Below, piece by piece: positions 52,513 to 63,169 of a DNA stretch of 64,000 nucleotides (position 1 is the stretch's first letter; the number at the start of each line of letters is the position of its first letter). This DNA is from Mayamaea pseudoterrestris (Eukaryota > Bacillariophyta > Bacillariophyceae > Sellaphorales > Sellaphoraceae). Made by a program: the position numbers and the translations under genes. The notes beneath the pieces were generated by a model. The model had not been told where the DNA came from and did no database searches. It saw only the letters and a program-made list of their open reading frames with translations. The stretch lies in assembly GCA_027923505.1 (NCBI GenBank), contig BROI01000015.1:558001-622000 (forward strand), in the 5' to 3' direction.

Positions 52513-53225
52513 TTGAGTTGTACAAATTGGATTATAGATAGCATTCGCGCGGGAGATATTCCGGTGTAACATACAATAGCAGTGACGCTCATATAAACAG
52601 AGTTACGTAGTGGCATCCAAGCCTACTAACTACCGGTAGCCAAATGTTGATTCTAGAAATAGTACAATCAATAGACAACACATCGAGGGACAAAGTGTGT
52701 GCCTCTCGTTGACAGGGATGCTGCTGTGAAGACAGAAAGGCAAAGTGTTTGAGTCCAGCCTTTCAGCTTAGCTACATAGATATGAGATGTTTCCCAAGAG
52801 TTAGCCAAAACTGACCGCTCATACCATTTGACCACTATATCCACTTGTGCGGTACTGGCTTGCTGCTAACAGTATTGGTGTTAGCATGCGACTTCCCCGC
52901 TAGCAGCAGACAGGTCCCACTGTTTGATCTTATATACGCATTTCTCAACAAGTTCCAAGCCCAAAACTATTCATCGCATACCACTTTGACCGTCTACATT
53001 CTCTTTGTATCGCATTGCCAGGGTATTGGGCCGCTGGTCATAGTATCAGTTTCTGGGTTATGGGCTCAACACATTGTCGCTCCACGACTACCGTGTGACC
53101 CAACGCATCCAACGGACACCTCCACATTGAATCCCTTCCCAGAAATCCTTCCGACCGCGCATTCGAAGGGCCATCGAGCTGCTTCCTTTTTCTACCAGTT
53201 CGTCTCCGTATACGGTGTTACTACC
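52513..53225. other. Intergenic region
   Basis: 713 bases between two plus-strand genes. The open frame of the next gene extends upstream to 52845 but carries no conserved-looking sequence before MPTQIEINTD, which I take as the start. No repeat or RNA seen. Confidence 0.4.
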
Positions 53226-54617
53226 ATGCCGACGCAGATTGAAATCAACACAGATTACCAAAACGCGGAGCGCTTCCCTGCATGGGTGGCCTTGAGCGTG
53301 TTTTCTGCCGTTTGTTTGGCGGCTGTCAATTCCGGGTCAAGCGGCACAGCCAGAGATGCGGCTGACAAGTGGGTCCTGAGCGTCGTTTGCCTCAGCATGA
53401 TTCTCAGCGTCGTGTCAGTTGGAATGTACTTGATGATGCGAAGTGTGTTTGTTGGAGAAATGTTTGAAATGGGATTGGTAAGTGGAACGAAGATTTGGGG
53501 TGGACTTAGACGCTCATTTTCTTTGCTGCAAGGTAGCGCTATCGGCCGCCAGCAGTGACAGCTACAATTTGCACCTCAAAGTCTAATTCAACGTAACATG
53601 TCTAATCTTCTTTTATATGTACAGACTATCCTTCTCTTGGCCTTTTGGGGAGCTGGGCTACCGGTCATTATGAATCCGAACAATATCATCGCGGTACGTC
53701 GATCATCAGGAGATAATCTGGGATTGGCTATTAACTGCGCGGAAAGCTCCTTGAGACGCTTGCATTGAATTGAACCTTGATATGGTGGGCGGTGCTGGTT
53801 GCCGGTTGGCAGTCTGGACGGTTTATAGTAATTGCCACACTAATAAACGGATCGTGTGCCAGGCGTTCTCACACTGACGTTGCACACTTTCAATAGGTCG
53901 ACAAACTTGGTTTTGTGGAGAATGCCAACCTTTACTTTTCAAGTTGGATGTCACTGGCTGCCATTGTCTACATTTTTGGATCGCTGGCGCAGGAGTACAC
54001 TGGCATGTCTGTACGCGACGTGGCACCTAACCGCAAGAATGGTCTCTGGTATGGGCTCTGCGCGAGTAGTATTGTCGTCATGGCAACCTCCGTTCGTTTA
54101 TTCACCAGTCGCCAATGTGGAGACGACTTGCAGGGCTCAACGCGGTACTGCAAGCGAACCAAGTTCGCCATTAGCGTTGGCGCGATTAGTTTCGTGGCGA
54201 GCGCCGTTATAGCCTATTTGCTGAGCATGGGATTGAGTGGAATAATGGAGTTTATCGCTTGCTGCTTTCTTTTGTTCTTGTGGTGCTTTGGAGTCGGTTG
54301 TAAGTTAAAGGCGTGAGATGTGCACATGATTCCGTCGCGTGGAAGAGCGGGGTTTGGTATTTCTATTATTTGCCTCTCACACAAGTCGTTTCTTCCTATA
54401 CTGAAAAGTCATAACCTTCGGATCGGCTCCCGGTAGCGTCATTGGCAATCTGTACTTTGCGACCTGGGTGAGCTTTGTGTTGGTCGTAGTCTTGTTCGGC
54501 CAATCGTTTCGAGCATTCATGAGCCCGGCGGCAGCCCAGACGGAAGAGTCACAAGAACAGCAGTCGGGAGAGAATGGGGACCAAGTTCCAGAGATACCGG
54601 ACGAGGAAGATATTTAA
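53226..54617 (+). CDS. Eight-helix membrane protein, four exons, unrecognised
   Basis: Exons 53226-53477, 53625-53693, 53897-54299 and 54409-54617 keep one frame to 310 residues. Eight hydrophobic segments can be counted, from WVALSVFSAVCLAAV to FATWVSFVLVVVLFGQ. The protein has a short N-terminal tail (MPTQIEINTDYQNAERFPAW) and an acidic C-terminal tail ending PDEEDI. Small loops carry a SVRDVAPNRKNG segment. There is no signal peptide. Exon 4's acceptor (GAAAAG) is weak. I do not recognise the family; perhaps a transporter or a sensor. Confidence 0.72.
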
Positions 54618-54898
54618 AGTATGTGTAGTTAAAATGGGTTTACGTTTGCTGAATAGAAGACGGCGTCTACGTTACGACTTACTTGTTAACGCGAATTGGG
54701 TTTGGCAGTGAACGCTCCTGCCTTGCGTTGCTATAGAAACATTACGTGCATACAAATTCCATGCTGAAAAAGATACAGAAGATCATTCTAATAATGCAGT
54801 AGCTAAATTGACTGTGCAGAGTCATACTTTATTATGTCGGCCAATTGAATATCACCTCACGTTTTACGGTCACGACCCTTATTCGTCCATATTTTAGC
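54618..54898. other. Convergent 3' region
   Basis: 281 bases between the 3' ends of the membrane-protein gene and TRAPPC3. No feature beyond 3'-UTR is seen. Confidence 0.4.
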
Positions 54899-55444
54899 CT
54901 ATTCTTCTCCATACTCATCACCAGCTCCTTCCTGCAACACCTGGTTCAGTTCAATCGTCAGTTCATAATACTCATCGCCCTTTAAAATACTTTGCGTGAC
55001 GCTCGCCGCACAATCCAACTGCAAAACCTCCAACATGCCGCGACACATGCCAGCCAACAACTGATTGTACTCGAGATCTATAAACTCCTCTGGCGGCTCC
55101 ACAAAAATGGTAAACGGATTTTCCACAAACTGAATGAGAAAGCTCTTGTTGGGTTCCTTCCATTTTGCTTCGCAGCTCATGCCCAAAAACATTTTAAGAG
55201 CCGTCACAATGGCTTCGGCTGTTCCTTCTCCAAAGCTTCGCGGAATTGTCGTACTCGAATTCTTGGCGAGAAACTCCTCCATTGCTCGCAATCCCATGCT
55301 GACTCCCATCTTTTCCAGTTCCTCTTGGACAAGATTAGGTTTTTCAAGGTCGCGCAGTAACTCACTGACCAAGGCGCCGTACGTCAAGGCAAAGAGCTCT
55401 GCATTTGCTTTGGGCTGCTTTTGCCACAGAACATTTGCTTGCAT
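54899..55444 (-). CDS. TRAPPC3: TRAPP complex subunit 3 (Bet3)
   Basis: 181 residues, single exon. ELFALTYGALVSELLRDLEK and LEKMGVSMGLRAMEEFLAKN are the Bet3 signature helices; KMFLGMSCEAKW, FVENPFTIFVEPPEE and YNQLLAGMCRGMLEVLQL follow in the usual order. Bet3 is the core of TRAPP, the exchange factor for Ypt1/Rab1 that tethers ER-derived vesicles. The tail is acidic (DEYGEE). Length is typical (human 180). Confidence 0.95.
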   Translation of the reverse strand: MQANVLWQKQPKANAELFALTYGALVSELLRDLEKPNLVQEELEKMGVSMGLRAMEEFLAKNSSTTIPRSFGEGTAEAIVTALKMFLGMSCEAKWKEPNKSFLIQFVENPFTIFVEPPEEFIDLEYNQLLAGMCRGMLEVLQLDCAASVTQSILKGDEYYELTIELNQVLQEGAGDEYGEE

Positions 55445-55917
55445 TCTTCAAGAAATGTAATGGGTAATTTGATGCTAGCTGCTCAAGCTAAAGATCGAGG
55501 ACGGTATATTGGCTGGATCTGAATGAGCGACAATGCATGACGCGGAATCGAAGTTTTATGTCGCAGCGTTATTGACTCTTGGCGAGGTCATCGAGTAAGA
55601 TCCGCTTTCTCCACGACCAAACCTGACATGCTGCTGCTATACAAGATAGCCTCTGTAGCAATGTACAGATAGGAGTCCTGGTTTGATGCATTGTAGTGAT
55701 TTGGGACCTGGTGTAAATGAAACTCTTGGCGACGACGGACGACGAAATGACTCGCGCAAAACGCAAAACATACACTACAACTCAAAATGGGCTGATACTA
55801 TCAGTTAAAAAAGAAAAGTTTGTATTAAATATGTAATCGTTGATCGTCACTAAGCATCCATTTTTGAAGTCGTTGAACCGAGGGACTTTGGTTGCCAAAA
55901 ATTTGATGGCCCCTTCA
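55445..55917. other. Intergenic region with a protein-like frame on minus
   Basis: 473 bases. On the minus strand 55785-55588 reads FHLHQVPNHYNASNQDSYLY and then EAILYSSSMSGLVVEKADLTR to a stop, with natural codon use. It could be a last exon or a short gene. The upstream part (MSCSVCFAFCAS) looks unreal, and no partner exon was found, so no CDS is called. Confidence 0.3.
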
Positions 55918-56196
55918 TCACAATGTCTTGACCTTGATCGCCGCCTTGGTCGGACTCAGACCAGCAGCCTTGGCTATAAAGGATCCTCCTCGTACATGAT
56001 GCTTCAAGACTTGAGAGGTGGCGTAATATTGCTCCAAAATTTGACGTTCTCGAAACTCAATCCAAGCTTCTCGGAGGGAATGGAGCTCCGACATGCTGCT
56101 CATGTCATCGTCAACGTCAATCGATGACTGAAAGGCCAGCCGCTGTGTAGCGTCATGTGCTGGCAGAGTGGTTGGATGTTGGAGGTACTCGTTCAT
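55918..56196 (-). CDS. Small hypothetical protein
   Basis: 92 residues. MNEYLQHPTTLPAHDATQRL opens a disordered start; a helical part with SLREAWIEFRERQILEQYYA follows, then a basic end (SPTKAAIKVKTL). Codon use is regular. No targeting signal is seen. Function unknown. Confidence 0.45.
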   Translation of the reverse strand: MNEYLQHPTTLPAHDATQRLAFQSSIDVDDDMSSMSELHSLREAWIEFRERQILEQYYATSQVLKHHVRGGSFIAKAAGLSPTKAAIKVKTL

Positions 56197-56534
56197 AGTA
56201 TAATAGTCAGGAGACTCTGAAGTTATCGTGGACGAAATTGCTTTGATGCAAACAAACTCTCTGCTCGACCGCTCTGCATCGCGACTTCGCAGGTCGTGCT
56301 TCTTTGGCCTTTCTGACCAAGGATTTGGTGATGAATCACATCATGAAAAGACAATTGCCTCTCATTCGTCATGACATTTTTGGCACGATCGCATGACGCT
56401 CCGTGGAATAACCCTACTACGGTAGCTACTCTTGAGTTTCACTAATCGTATTGGTACTCTGTACGAGTAGTAGTCCCTGGTATTTTAAAGCACTTGTTAA
56501 CACCCTCAACTTACAGTTAGTGTTTCTCTTGTCC
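56197..56534. other. Intergenic region
   Basis: 338 bases upstream of the small hypothetical gene and downstream of the SpoU gene. No motif, gene or repeat is evident. Confidence 0.4.
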
Positions 56535-57944
56535 TTAATTGTCGCCATTTATTTTGGCTCGACTCCTGAAATAGGCTGCAGTGGATGACGTGTCCGTCGC
56601 TTTGGTGGTTGTCGCTGCCAGCCCTTTCCATGCATCCTTGTATATACTCTTGGTATTTTTGCCTACAAAACATATGCGATGCTCGTCGATGCGACGGAGA
56701 TCAGTCATTGGATCGGGTGGATTGTCAATCAAATCAGCCACCGCTTGGAATGAACCTTCATGAAACCTGGCAGACTGCTCGAGCTCATGCAGTTCATGCT
56801 GGAGCTGTGAAAGCTGTCCAAGCTTGACCACTTGCTCGTAAGTCAGTGGACGTAAAGTATCTTCGTCACCAGAAATGCCGGCTTGCTGGTGCTGCTGCTG
56901 CTCGTACCGTCTCCGTTTCTCCTCCAGCACCTTGCAATTGTCGATGCGCGCAAGTAGCTTGTGTCGCTTCTTCTTCTGCGATCCCGTCAGTAGTCGCTGC
57001 TGCGCCAACTTTGGAAACCAAATGGATCTCAACTCGCGACGTTCCTCCTCCGACATGTGACCGACGTAGCGTGGTTCCATTTGCAACACTGCAAATACCA
57101 CGAGTGCCGTGGCAACGGAAAGATTAAGCGAATCGGCAAAGCCATAGAGTGGTAGATAGACTCTGAGATCCGCCTGATCCAAAAAGAGCTGTGTGACACC
57201 AACAGCTTCCGTTCCAAAGACTAGGGCAATCTTGTTTGGGAAAACGGGCCACGAGTTAGCTTCCACCAAGTCTGGAACAGTCAGTGGCACAGCTTCCTGT
57301 GATAGATCCGTCGCCCATATTGCATGGCCAGTAGCTTTTAGCTTGTCAATGCATTCTTGCGTCGAGTCAAAGTTTGTAATGGTGAGCCAGTCCGTCGCAT
57401 TTTGCGCAAACAGGTGATGAGCACGTCGATTGGCTACTTCCTCCTTGGTCAATGCTACTTTGGCTTGCTTTGGGTGTATCTTCTTGTCACTTGCGCTTGC
57501 AGCAGTACATTCTTCTGCATCATTGTCAACATCAATATCCATTGTCATGGTTGGTGGATCGACAATGTACACATTCTGTACGCCGAGCGCTTCGGCCGTT
57601 CGAAGAATTGCCGAGTAATTCCAGTCATTGGAGCATCGTTCAATGACAACAGTTATTCCAGAGGTTCGATAGCGAATAACCCCTTCCGCCTTGCGAATCA
57701 TTCGTAGATCTAAATCTGCAGCATCCATAATTTTTGGCGTCATGGTGTTGTTCTTGTTTATTGCAGACGTCATTTCTGTGGATGTTGCCGATGACTCGAT
57801 GACTATATTATGTTCATCACTTCGACGTTTCCTTTCGTCTTGTCTACGACGTAACTGCTCTTTGAGAATATCCAAGGCCCATGGTAGTGCCCACGCACTC
57901 GCAGCCCCAATGACAAACCAGGCAGACCGGCTAGTCGTCGCCAT
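56535..57944 (-). CDS. SpoU/TrmH-type RNA 2'-O-methyltransferase, membrane-anchored
   Basis: 469 residues from the ATG at 57944; an in-frame ATG at 58067 would add 41 residues. The SpoU motifs are visible: motif 1 RCSNDWNYSAILRTAEALGV, motif 2 IALVFGTEAVGVTQ, motif 3 LPLYGFADSLNLSVATALVV, so the trefoil-knot AdoMet site is complete. Between motifs 1 and 2 lies a long acidic and basic insertion. The N-terminus has a hydrophobic stretch (WFVIGAASAWALPWALDIL) followed by arginines, a possible anchor or targeting signal. The C-terminal 150 residues are coiled and basic. The substrate, tRNA or rRNA, cannot be told. Confidence 0.85.
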   Translation of the reverse strand: MATTSRSAWFVIGAASAWALPWALDILKEQLRRRQDERKRRSDEHNIVIESSATSTEMTSAINKNNTMTPKIMDAADLDLRMIRKAEGVIRYRTSGITVVIERCSNDWNYSAILRTAEALGVQNVYIVDPPTMTMDIDVDNDAEECTAASASDKKIHPKQAKVALTKEEVANRRAHHLFAQNATDWLTITNFDSTQECIDKLKATGHAIWATDLSQEAVPLTVPDLVEANSWPVFPNKIALVFGTEAVGVTQLFLDQADLRVYLPLYGFADSLNLSVATALVVFAVLQMEPRYVGHMSEEERRELRSIWFPKLAQQRLLTGSQKKKRHKLLARIDNCKVLEEKRRRYEQQQHQQAGISGDEDTLRPLTYEQVVKLGQLSQLQHELHELEQSARFHEGSFQAVADLIDNPPDPMTDLRRIDEHRICFVGKNTKSIYKDAWKGLAATTTKATDTSSTAAYFRSRAKINGDN

Positions 57945-58140
57945 GGTTGATTTTTGAAAAAGTGATGGTGCTCGCCGTCGTCGCTTGCATGTCCCGGTAC
58001 GACAAGTCGTACTGGTATTGAATCCCTGCGGTGCGTGCTGGCTCCATCTTGGAGGCGCACAACACAAAGTTGCTGGATCATCTAAAGAAAGTGTCCCTTA
58101 GCTCAAAGCGAAACATTAGTCTCGACGCTAAATCTATATT

Positions 58141-61100
58141 ATGACTAGTCGCGCTCAGTTATTCAAGTCGTTCAAGCCCCGTGGTCGCCATAGCAGTAAG
58201 CATGAGAGTTCCGACGAGGAGGATGACGATCCTCAACGCAAGCAGCGGTCGGGAAGCTTGCGACGAGCGGCCAACGCAGTCAGTAACATGACACGAAAAA
58301 TGGGAGCGTCATCAGATGATGATGACGATGATAATGATGATGTCATTCATCAAGATTACGGCGACAGAAGAATCGTTCAGGAGGAAAAGCAAGCCGTTGA
58401 TTCTGCCGACGATGATCCCTTTCGTCGTCGGCCTCCTGTTACCACAAGCACTAATCGCTCCACCAGACGTCCGTCTCGGTCAGCAACCACCAAGACCAAG
58501 GCTGCAGCGGGGGACCGAGAGCGTCACATTTACGACTATCTTCCGGACCAATTTCTCCACCAACCAAAGCAAGCGGAACCAATTCTCTACTTTTTGCCAA
58601 AACTCTTGGCCATTCACCATCGGGCTCGCACTGGGGCTGGCGAAACACCGCAGGACATGACAGGAGCCGCCCAGGGATTGCCGCTGCTGAAGCTTTTGCA
58701 GGCGGCCGAGGAGGATGTTCGTCTGCATCGGGCTCGCGTGCAGGCTGGTGTTTCGCATGATCCCCGACTGGTCCGCACCTACAAGCTCACGGATGATGCT
58801 CACTACCGGGAGCGACAGGAACGACTCGAGCAGCGACTTGCGCTTATTCGAGAGTTGGAGGAGCAAGCTGAAACTATTTTGAAGAACTTGGACGAGTCGG
58901 CGCCACAGAGCGCAAGCAGCAACACGCAGGGAATGACCATGGCGGAACTTACGGAGAAGCAGCTGCAGCACTGGCAGCGAGCCTTGGAACTATACGTTTA
59001 TGCGCCTAGTCAAGATGGTGCGTCCAGTGCTGCTCGACAGGCTCGTAGATTGGACTGGCAGCCGCTCTTTGAGCAATTACTTGCTGGGGTGGCGGACGAT
59101 CAGGACATGGCAGATATTTTGGGACAGGCGTCGGACATGTGCGAGCAATTAGTCTTGTCAACTCGTCGGATGGTCCAGGACGCAGCAGAAACTGTTCGTG
59201 AATATGAAACGGCTCATGTCATTCGTCTCGAGGCGCATCAACTGTTTGCGCGGGGATGCTTGCAGCAGGTGCGTGACATTGAGGATCAGTTCAGAAGCTC
59301 GGGCCGGGCTGCATTACAGATTGGTCATCAGCTGGAACATGCCGAGCTCAAGCGGAGTCAGTGCGAAGCGGCCAGCGTCTTGATTCGCCGGTGGTGGATT
59401 TTGGAAGCGTTGGCGGAACAGGAAGCTGCAACTGGAACTCTTATTGACGTGGAGCAAGAAATTGTCATGGGATCCGTTCCGGCCCGTGCCTGCAAGTTGG
59501 ATCAATTATTTACACAGCCCGAGAACTCGCTACATGCCGCGAGGGCATTAAAATCACTGCGTGCTGTGGTGCGGTCGAAGGGTAGTTCAGTGGCGGCTGG
59601 CGGATCAGCCGTTGCAGGAGGAACAAGTGGTGTTACCAACACGGATAAATCGTCGTCTAGAAGATTTGCGTTGACGGCGTCTTTAATTACAAGAATTAGC
59701 GACGCTCTAGAGAAACGCCTCTTGGATGCTTTCACAAGAGTCTATAAGGCTGGAGGCACGTACGACTTTTCAGCCAAGCAGAAACCCGGTTCAATCGACT
59801 GGCGCGAGTTACGTTCCCTGGCGCAGGCACTCTTGTTCTTTGATTCAGCTAGAAGTTTACACAAGCGTTTCATTGACATGGTTGTCTCCTCGAGATTTCC
59901 GGAACTGTTTCGAGAGAAAGAAAATGCTGCCGAGTTTAACATGGATGCCACCCGCAGCAAGCTCTCAGCTTTGTTCCATAAAGTCAGTGACGTGTGCACA
60001 GCCGAATTCGAACTAATTGCTCATGTTTTTGGCTCGGACGAAGTCGGAGGGAGCCGCACAGACCTGTTGGAAGGCAGTGAGGAAATGCATTTGGTGGTCG
60101 CCCGAGCACTGTTGCAGAGAGTTGTCAGTGATCCGAGCAATGGCCTGCAAGCTCGCATTAACGATCTGCTGTCGAGTATCGATCGGGAAGGAGACTTTGA
60201 GGCCGGCGCAAAGAAGCTTGATACATTTGTGGTAATCCACGAAAAAGCAGCCGGACTGTTTAGCTTATTAAGAGACGCTGCAGACAAAATGCTTCCCGAC
60301 GAAGATGACGTGCCTGATGGGCTTCAGTCGGAACACATTCTTGCTGCCCGACATGCTGTCGAGTCGCTCAAGGGATTTTTAACATCGCAGGAATTAGCGC
60401 TTTCAAATACACATCGCCAAGGGTATATTAATTTGGAGTTGCGATTATTGCATCATCATTGCTGCAATGGATTAGACCAGGCTGGATGTACCCTGGTAAA
60501 GGGACCGCCGCCACGCCCGAATACTAGCCTCGCTGAAAAGGGCATTCTTGAAGAGTATAGAGCTCCAGTGATGCCATTGTACAAGGACACCCTGGCAAGA
60601 AGTGGTTTTACAGGTATTCTATCTGGTCCATTGAAGCAAAGTGTCCTGCGACAACCGTTAATATGTGCGACGGATTCCTTGTCGAGGGCCAGACTCATGT
60701 TTGGAACTGGAAAAAGAGGCGATACCACCGCTCGAGTGGTCATGTGTATCTATACGCAAATATGCTCCTTCTATGGTGAAGGCTTGCTATACCCAATCAT
60801 GGAAACGCTTCGAGAGATGTTGCCGTCGAGTGCGCCTACGCAGCCGCCACAGCTTCCTTTCGACGAGGAAATGGAAGCTCCGGATCTAGGCGTCCAACCA
60901 GCCTTCTGGGTTGCGCTGGAGCGAGTTCACTCGGCAGCCAAAGCGTTTGACAGGGAACTTTGGGCCGAGAACCGCGTGGATGGTCACCGAGTTTGGGAAA
61001 CTCTTCGGGAATGTCACGACAGTGCTTCGCTCGCCATTGCTCGAGATGAGCGCCTCCACTTTTATACGGAACTGGAGCGTCGAGGTGAGGCGGCCATACT

Positions 61101-61785
61101 TCAAGCTTTAGACACTATTAGTGCGCACATTCAGTGGGTTCTGGTGGCTGGGGGTGAAGCAATGCTTGCGACGGGTGGTACCCGCATTTTCAACCAGCTG
61201 ACTGGTCAGTCCGGTGGACCGTATGCCATTCCCTCAGGGTCGTCACTCGAGACACCCAACTCCCCCGCTGTGAAGTCATTGACCTACTGCCTTCGGGTAC
61301 AATTTGTGCACGTGCAAGCAGCACTGACTCCTCAATCATTGGCCAGCTTTTGGACCGCACTTTCTATGCGACTATATGATATTCTCGTGGCGCGTCTGCT
61401 GCAGCATTACACGGTCACGACGGTTGGTGCCGTAATCTTGTCTCGCGACGTTGAAGCATTGCGGAGTGTTGCCATGTTGGCTGGAACTGACCACGAACAT
61501 TGGGACATGCTGCGCGAACTCTTGACATTGTTCATGACGCCTCCGGATGCCATCAAGGCCATGCTCATTGGTCCAGAAGGAGAGACTTCTAAGGGACTAT
61601 TTGCAAAGGCTGGACGCGACAAGTGCTTGGTATTTCTCAGCCGACGGAACGACTACCGATACAAGACAGCTGCTGGCTTAAAGAAGAGTGGCTGGGTGTC
61701 GGAGCTATTGAGCGAGTTGAACACGACGGATCCGACAGACCATCACGTGAACATTGGTCTTTTTGCGGCGGGACGCCGAGCATGA
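58141..61785 (+). CDS. SEC10: Exocyst subunit SEC10 (EXOC5)
   Basis: 1,214 residues, one exon. The first 120 residues are acidic/basic and disordered. The rest is helical: a FALTASLITRISDALEKRLL segment and a following ALLFFDSARSLHKRFIDMVV segment match Sec10 helices, as does LSALFHKVSDVCTAEFELIA. The C-terminal MTPPDAIKAMLIGP and VFLSRRNDYRYKTA resemble the Sec10 end. The exocyst tethers secretory vesicles to the plasma membrane. It is longer than human EXOC5 (about 708) because of the leader and insertions. Confidence 0.75.
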   Translation: MTSRAQLFKSFKPRGRHSSKHESSDEEDDDPQRKQRSGSLRRAANAVSNMTRKMGASSDDDDDDNDDVIHQDYGDRRIVQEEKQAVDSADDDPFRRRPPVTTSTNRSTRRPSRSATTKTKAAAGDRERHIYDYLPDQFLHQPKQAEPILYFLPKLLAIHHRARTGAGETPQDMTGAAQGLPLLKLLQAAEEDVRLHRARVQAGVSHDPRLVRTYKLTDDAHYRERQERLEQRLALIRELEEQAETILKNLDESAPQSASSNTQGMTMAELTEKQLQHWQRALELYVYAPSQDGASSAARQARRLDWQPLFEQLLAGVADDQDMADILGQASDMCEQLVLSTRRMVQDAAETVREYETAHVIRLEAHQLFARGCLQQVRDIEDQFRSSGRAALQIGHQLEHAELKRSQCEAASVLIRRWWILEALAEQEAATGTLIDVEQEIVMGSVPARACKLDQLFTQPENSLHAARALKSLRAVVRSKGSSVAAGGSAVAGGTSGVTNTDKSSSRRFALTASLITRISDALEKRLLDAFTRVYKAGGTYDFSAKQKPGSIDWRELRSLAQALLFFDSARSLHKRFIDMVVSSRFPELFREKENAAEFNMDATRSKLSALFHKVSDVCTAEFELIAHVFGSDEVGGSRTDLLEGSEEMHLVVARALLQRVVSDPSNGLQARINDLLSSIDREGDFEAGAKKLDTFVVIHEKAAGLFSLLRDAADKMLPDEDDVPDGLQSEHILAARHAVESLKGFLTSQELALSNTHRQGYINLELRLLHHHCCNGLDQAGCTLVKGPPPRPNTSLAEKGILEEYRAPVMPLYKDTLARSGFTGILSGPLKQSVLRQPLICATDSLSRARLMFGTGKRGDTTARVVMCIYTQICSFYGEGLLYPIMETLREMLPSSAPTQPPQLPFDEEMEAPDLGVQPAFWVALERVHSAAKAFDRELWAENRVDGHRVWETLRECHDSASLAIARDERLHFYTELERRGEAAILQALDTISAHIQWVLVAGGEAMLATGGTRIFNQLTGQSGGPYAIPSGSSLETPNSPAVKSLTYCLRVQFVHVQAALTPQSLASFWTALSMRLYDILVARLLQHYTVTTVGAVILSRDVEALRSVAMLAGTDHEHWDMLRELLTLFMTPPDAIKAMLIGPEGETSKGLFAKAGRDKCLVFLSRRNDYRYKTAAGLKKSGWVSELLSELNTTDPTDHHVNIGLFAAGRRA

Positions 61786-62081
61786 GCGAGGAAAAAAGTT
61801 AAAAAAGTGGCGCTCGGACGTGCTTCACGTGTATAGATGCTTACTTTTATTAAAGTTGACAGTATGTATACATTGAAAGAGCTGTCATATGTAAGCAAAA
61901 CTTTTCTAGAGTATTTATAGAGACGGTGGCAAGTCTTGCAGCTGTATGAATTATTGTAAGATTGAGCGAGGCTTCAAAATTGGTATGCTCGCTCATGTTG
62001 ATGTCATTGAAATGTTGAATATAGATATGATGGTATTGCGCAAGCCCGCAGGCCACACAATGCCGCTTGTAGCAGTGCAGC
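61786..62081. other. Convergent 3' region
   Basis: 296 bases between the SEC10 stop and the stop of the next minus-strand gene. A T-rich stretch near 61845 precedes the possible SEC10 3' end. No gene seen. Confidence 0.4.
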
Positions 62082-62699
62082 TCATACAGTCAGGCTTTTG
62101 AGAGCATCCCGCAAACGTTCCGTCTCGTTGGAAGATTCACGCGGCAAAATCTTTGAGCCCAAGACGAAAATTGGCAGTATCGTCGAATCGGCTTGCGTGG
62201 GTGGCGAAATGGACCGCAGGCGCTGTCGCTTAATCTGCGGCACCGGATAAGGATCTCCAGTCACAACTCGAGTCTGATGCGGTAGTGACTTGGTATGCCG
62301 CGATTGCGTGCCACCATTGGTAACGGATGTATTACAGGATGATGTCTCATCTTGCATCAAAATGTCCACAAAGTGTCCCCATGGTGAAGTCGAGGCCAAA
62401 GATTCACAGCAGTTATCAAGTGAGTCAAGTCGTACTCGAGGCGCCGGAGAAACTTCCAAATCTGCCAAGCACGGGGTCGGAGATGCGCGCTTCAGCAAAG
62501 CCTTGGACTGCATGGAAGATGTATCCAAGCAGCTGCTGCTACTGCTACTCGACGCTGTCACGTTGTTTGTTTGCATGTCTTCGTCTGACACTTGACGCGG
62601 TGTCGCCCGGGAAATGGATTCCATGGCTTCACCAGGCTTACTGAGGAGCATGAGATTTGACTGCCGGCGTTGGCGTCGGACGAGAGAATTCTTCGGCAT
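62082..62699 (-). CDS. Unrecognised protein with a SPWGHFVD motif
   Basis: 205 residues. It starts MPKNSLVRRQRRQSNLMLLS, a basic leader, has a serine run, then SPAPRVRLDSLDNCCESLAS, STSPWGHFVDILM (about residues 104-116) and a basic IKRQRLRSIS patch. A Trp-Gly-x-Phe core of this sort recurs in short regulatory stramenopile proteins, but its job is unknown to me. Disordered; possibly nuclear. Divergent from the last gene. Confidence 0.55.
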   Translation of the reverse strand: MPKNSLVRRQRRQSNLMLLSKPGEAMESISRATPRQVSDEDMQTNNVTASSSSSSSCLDTSSMQSKALLKRASPTPCLADLEVSPAPRVRLDSLDNCCESLASTSPWGHFVDILMQDETSSCNTSVTNGGTQSRHTKSLPHQTRVVTGDPYPVPQIKRQRLRSISPPTQADSTILPIFVLGSKILPRESSNETERLRDALKSLTV

Positions 62700-63169
62700 G
62701 GTATAGTGTTAATGTAACGGAGAGAAGCTGTCGAGGTGAATATGAGAGAAAATTTCTTTTCGCGCAACAATTCTTTGATGGCAAGCTAATCAACACCAAG
62801 ATACGTGAGTGTAATCGAGACAAATATTGGGTTTGCCCCTCCGAGGCATCAACACGAACGAAAGTGTCGGCTTTGACACTCATCTTTGAAGGCATCAACA
62901 CTCGTGCGCGCCTTGGCATCGGCATCAATGACGATGCACCTCGTTGATGGCGAGGTTCGTCGCGACCGTCAGTCGTGCTTTCCTTGCCGGTCATTGATTG
63001 ATAAAGACTTAGTTATACCCTACGAACTTTATGACGTAGATCCGGAAATATGTCACATAAGGTTCAAGATATTATTCTATCGCACCGGTACTTACAGTTC
63101 CGAGAAACTGCTTGCAACACGCGGCATTATCGAGCCCCTTCTGCTTCCATTGGCCATGAGCATGCTCGC
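62700..63169. other. Divergent intergenic region
   Basis: 470 bases between two divergent starts, so it should hold both promoters. ATGACGT at 63030-63036 resembles a bZIP/CREB half-palindrome. No gene called. Confidence 0.4.
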
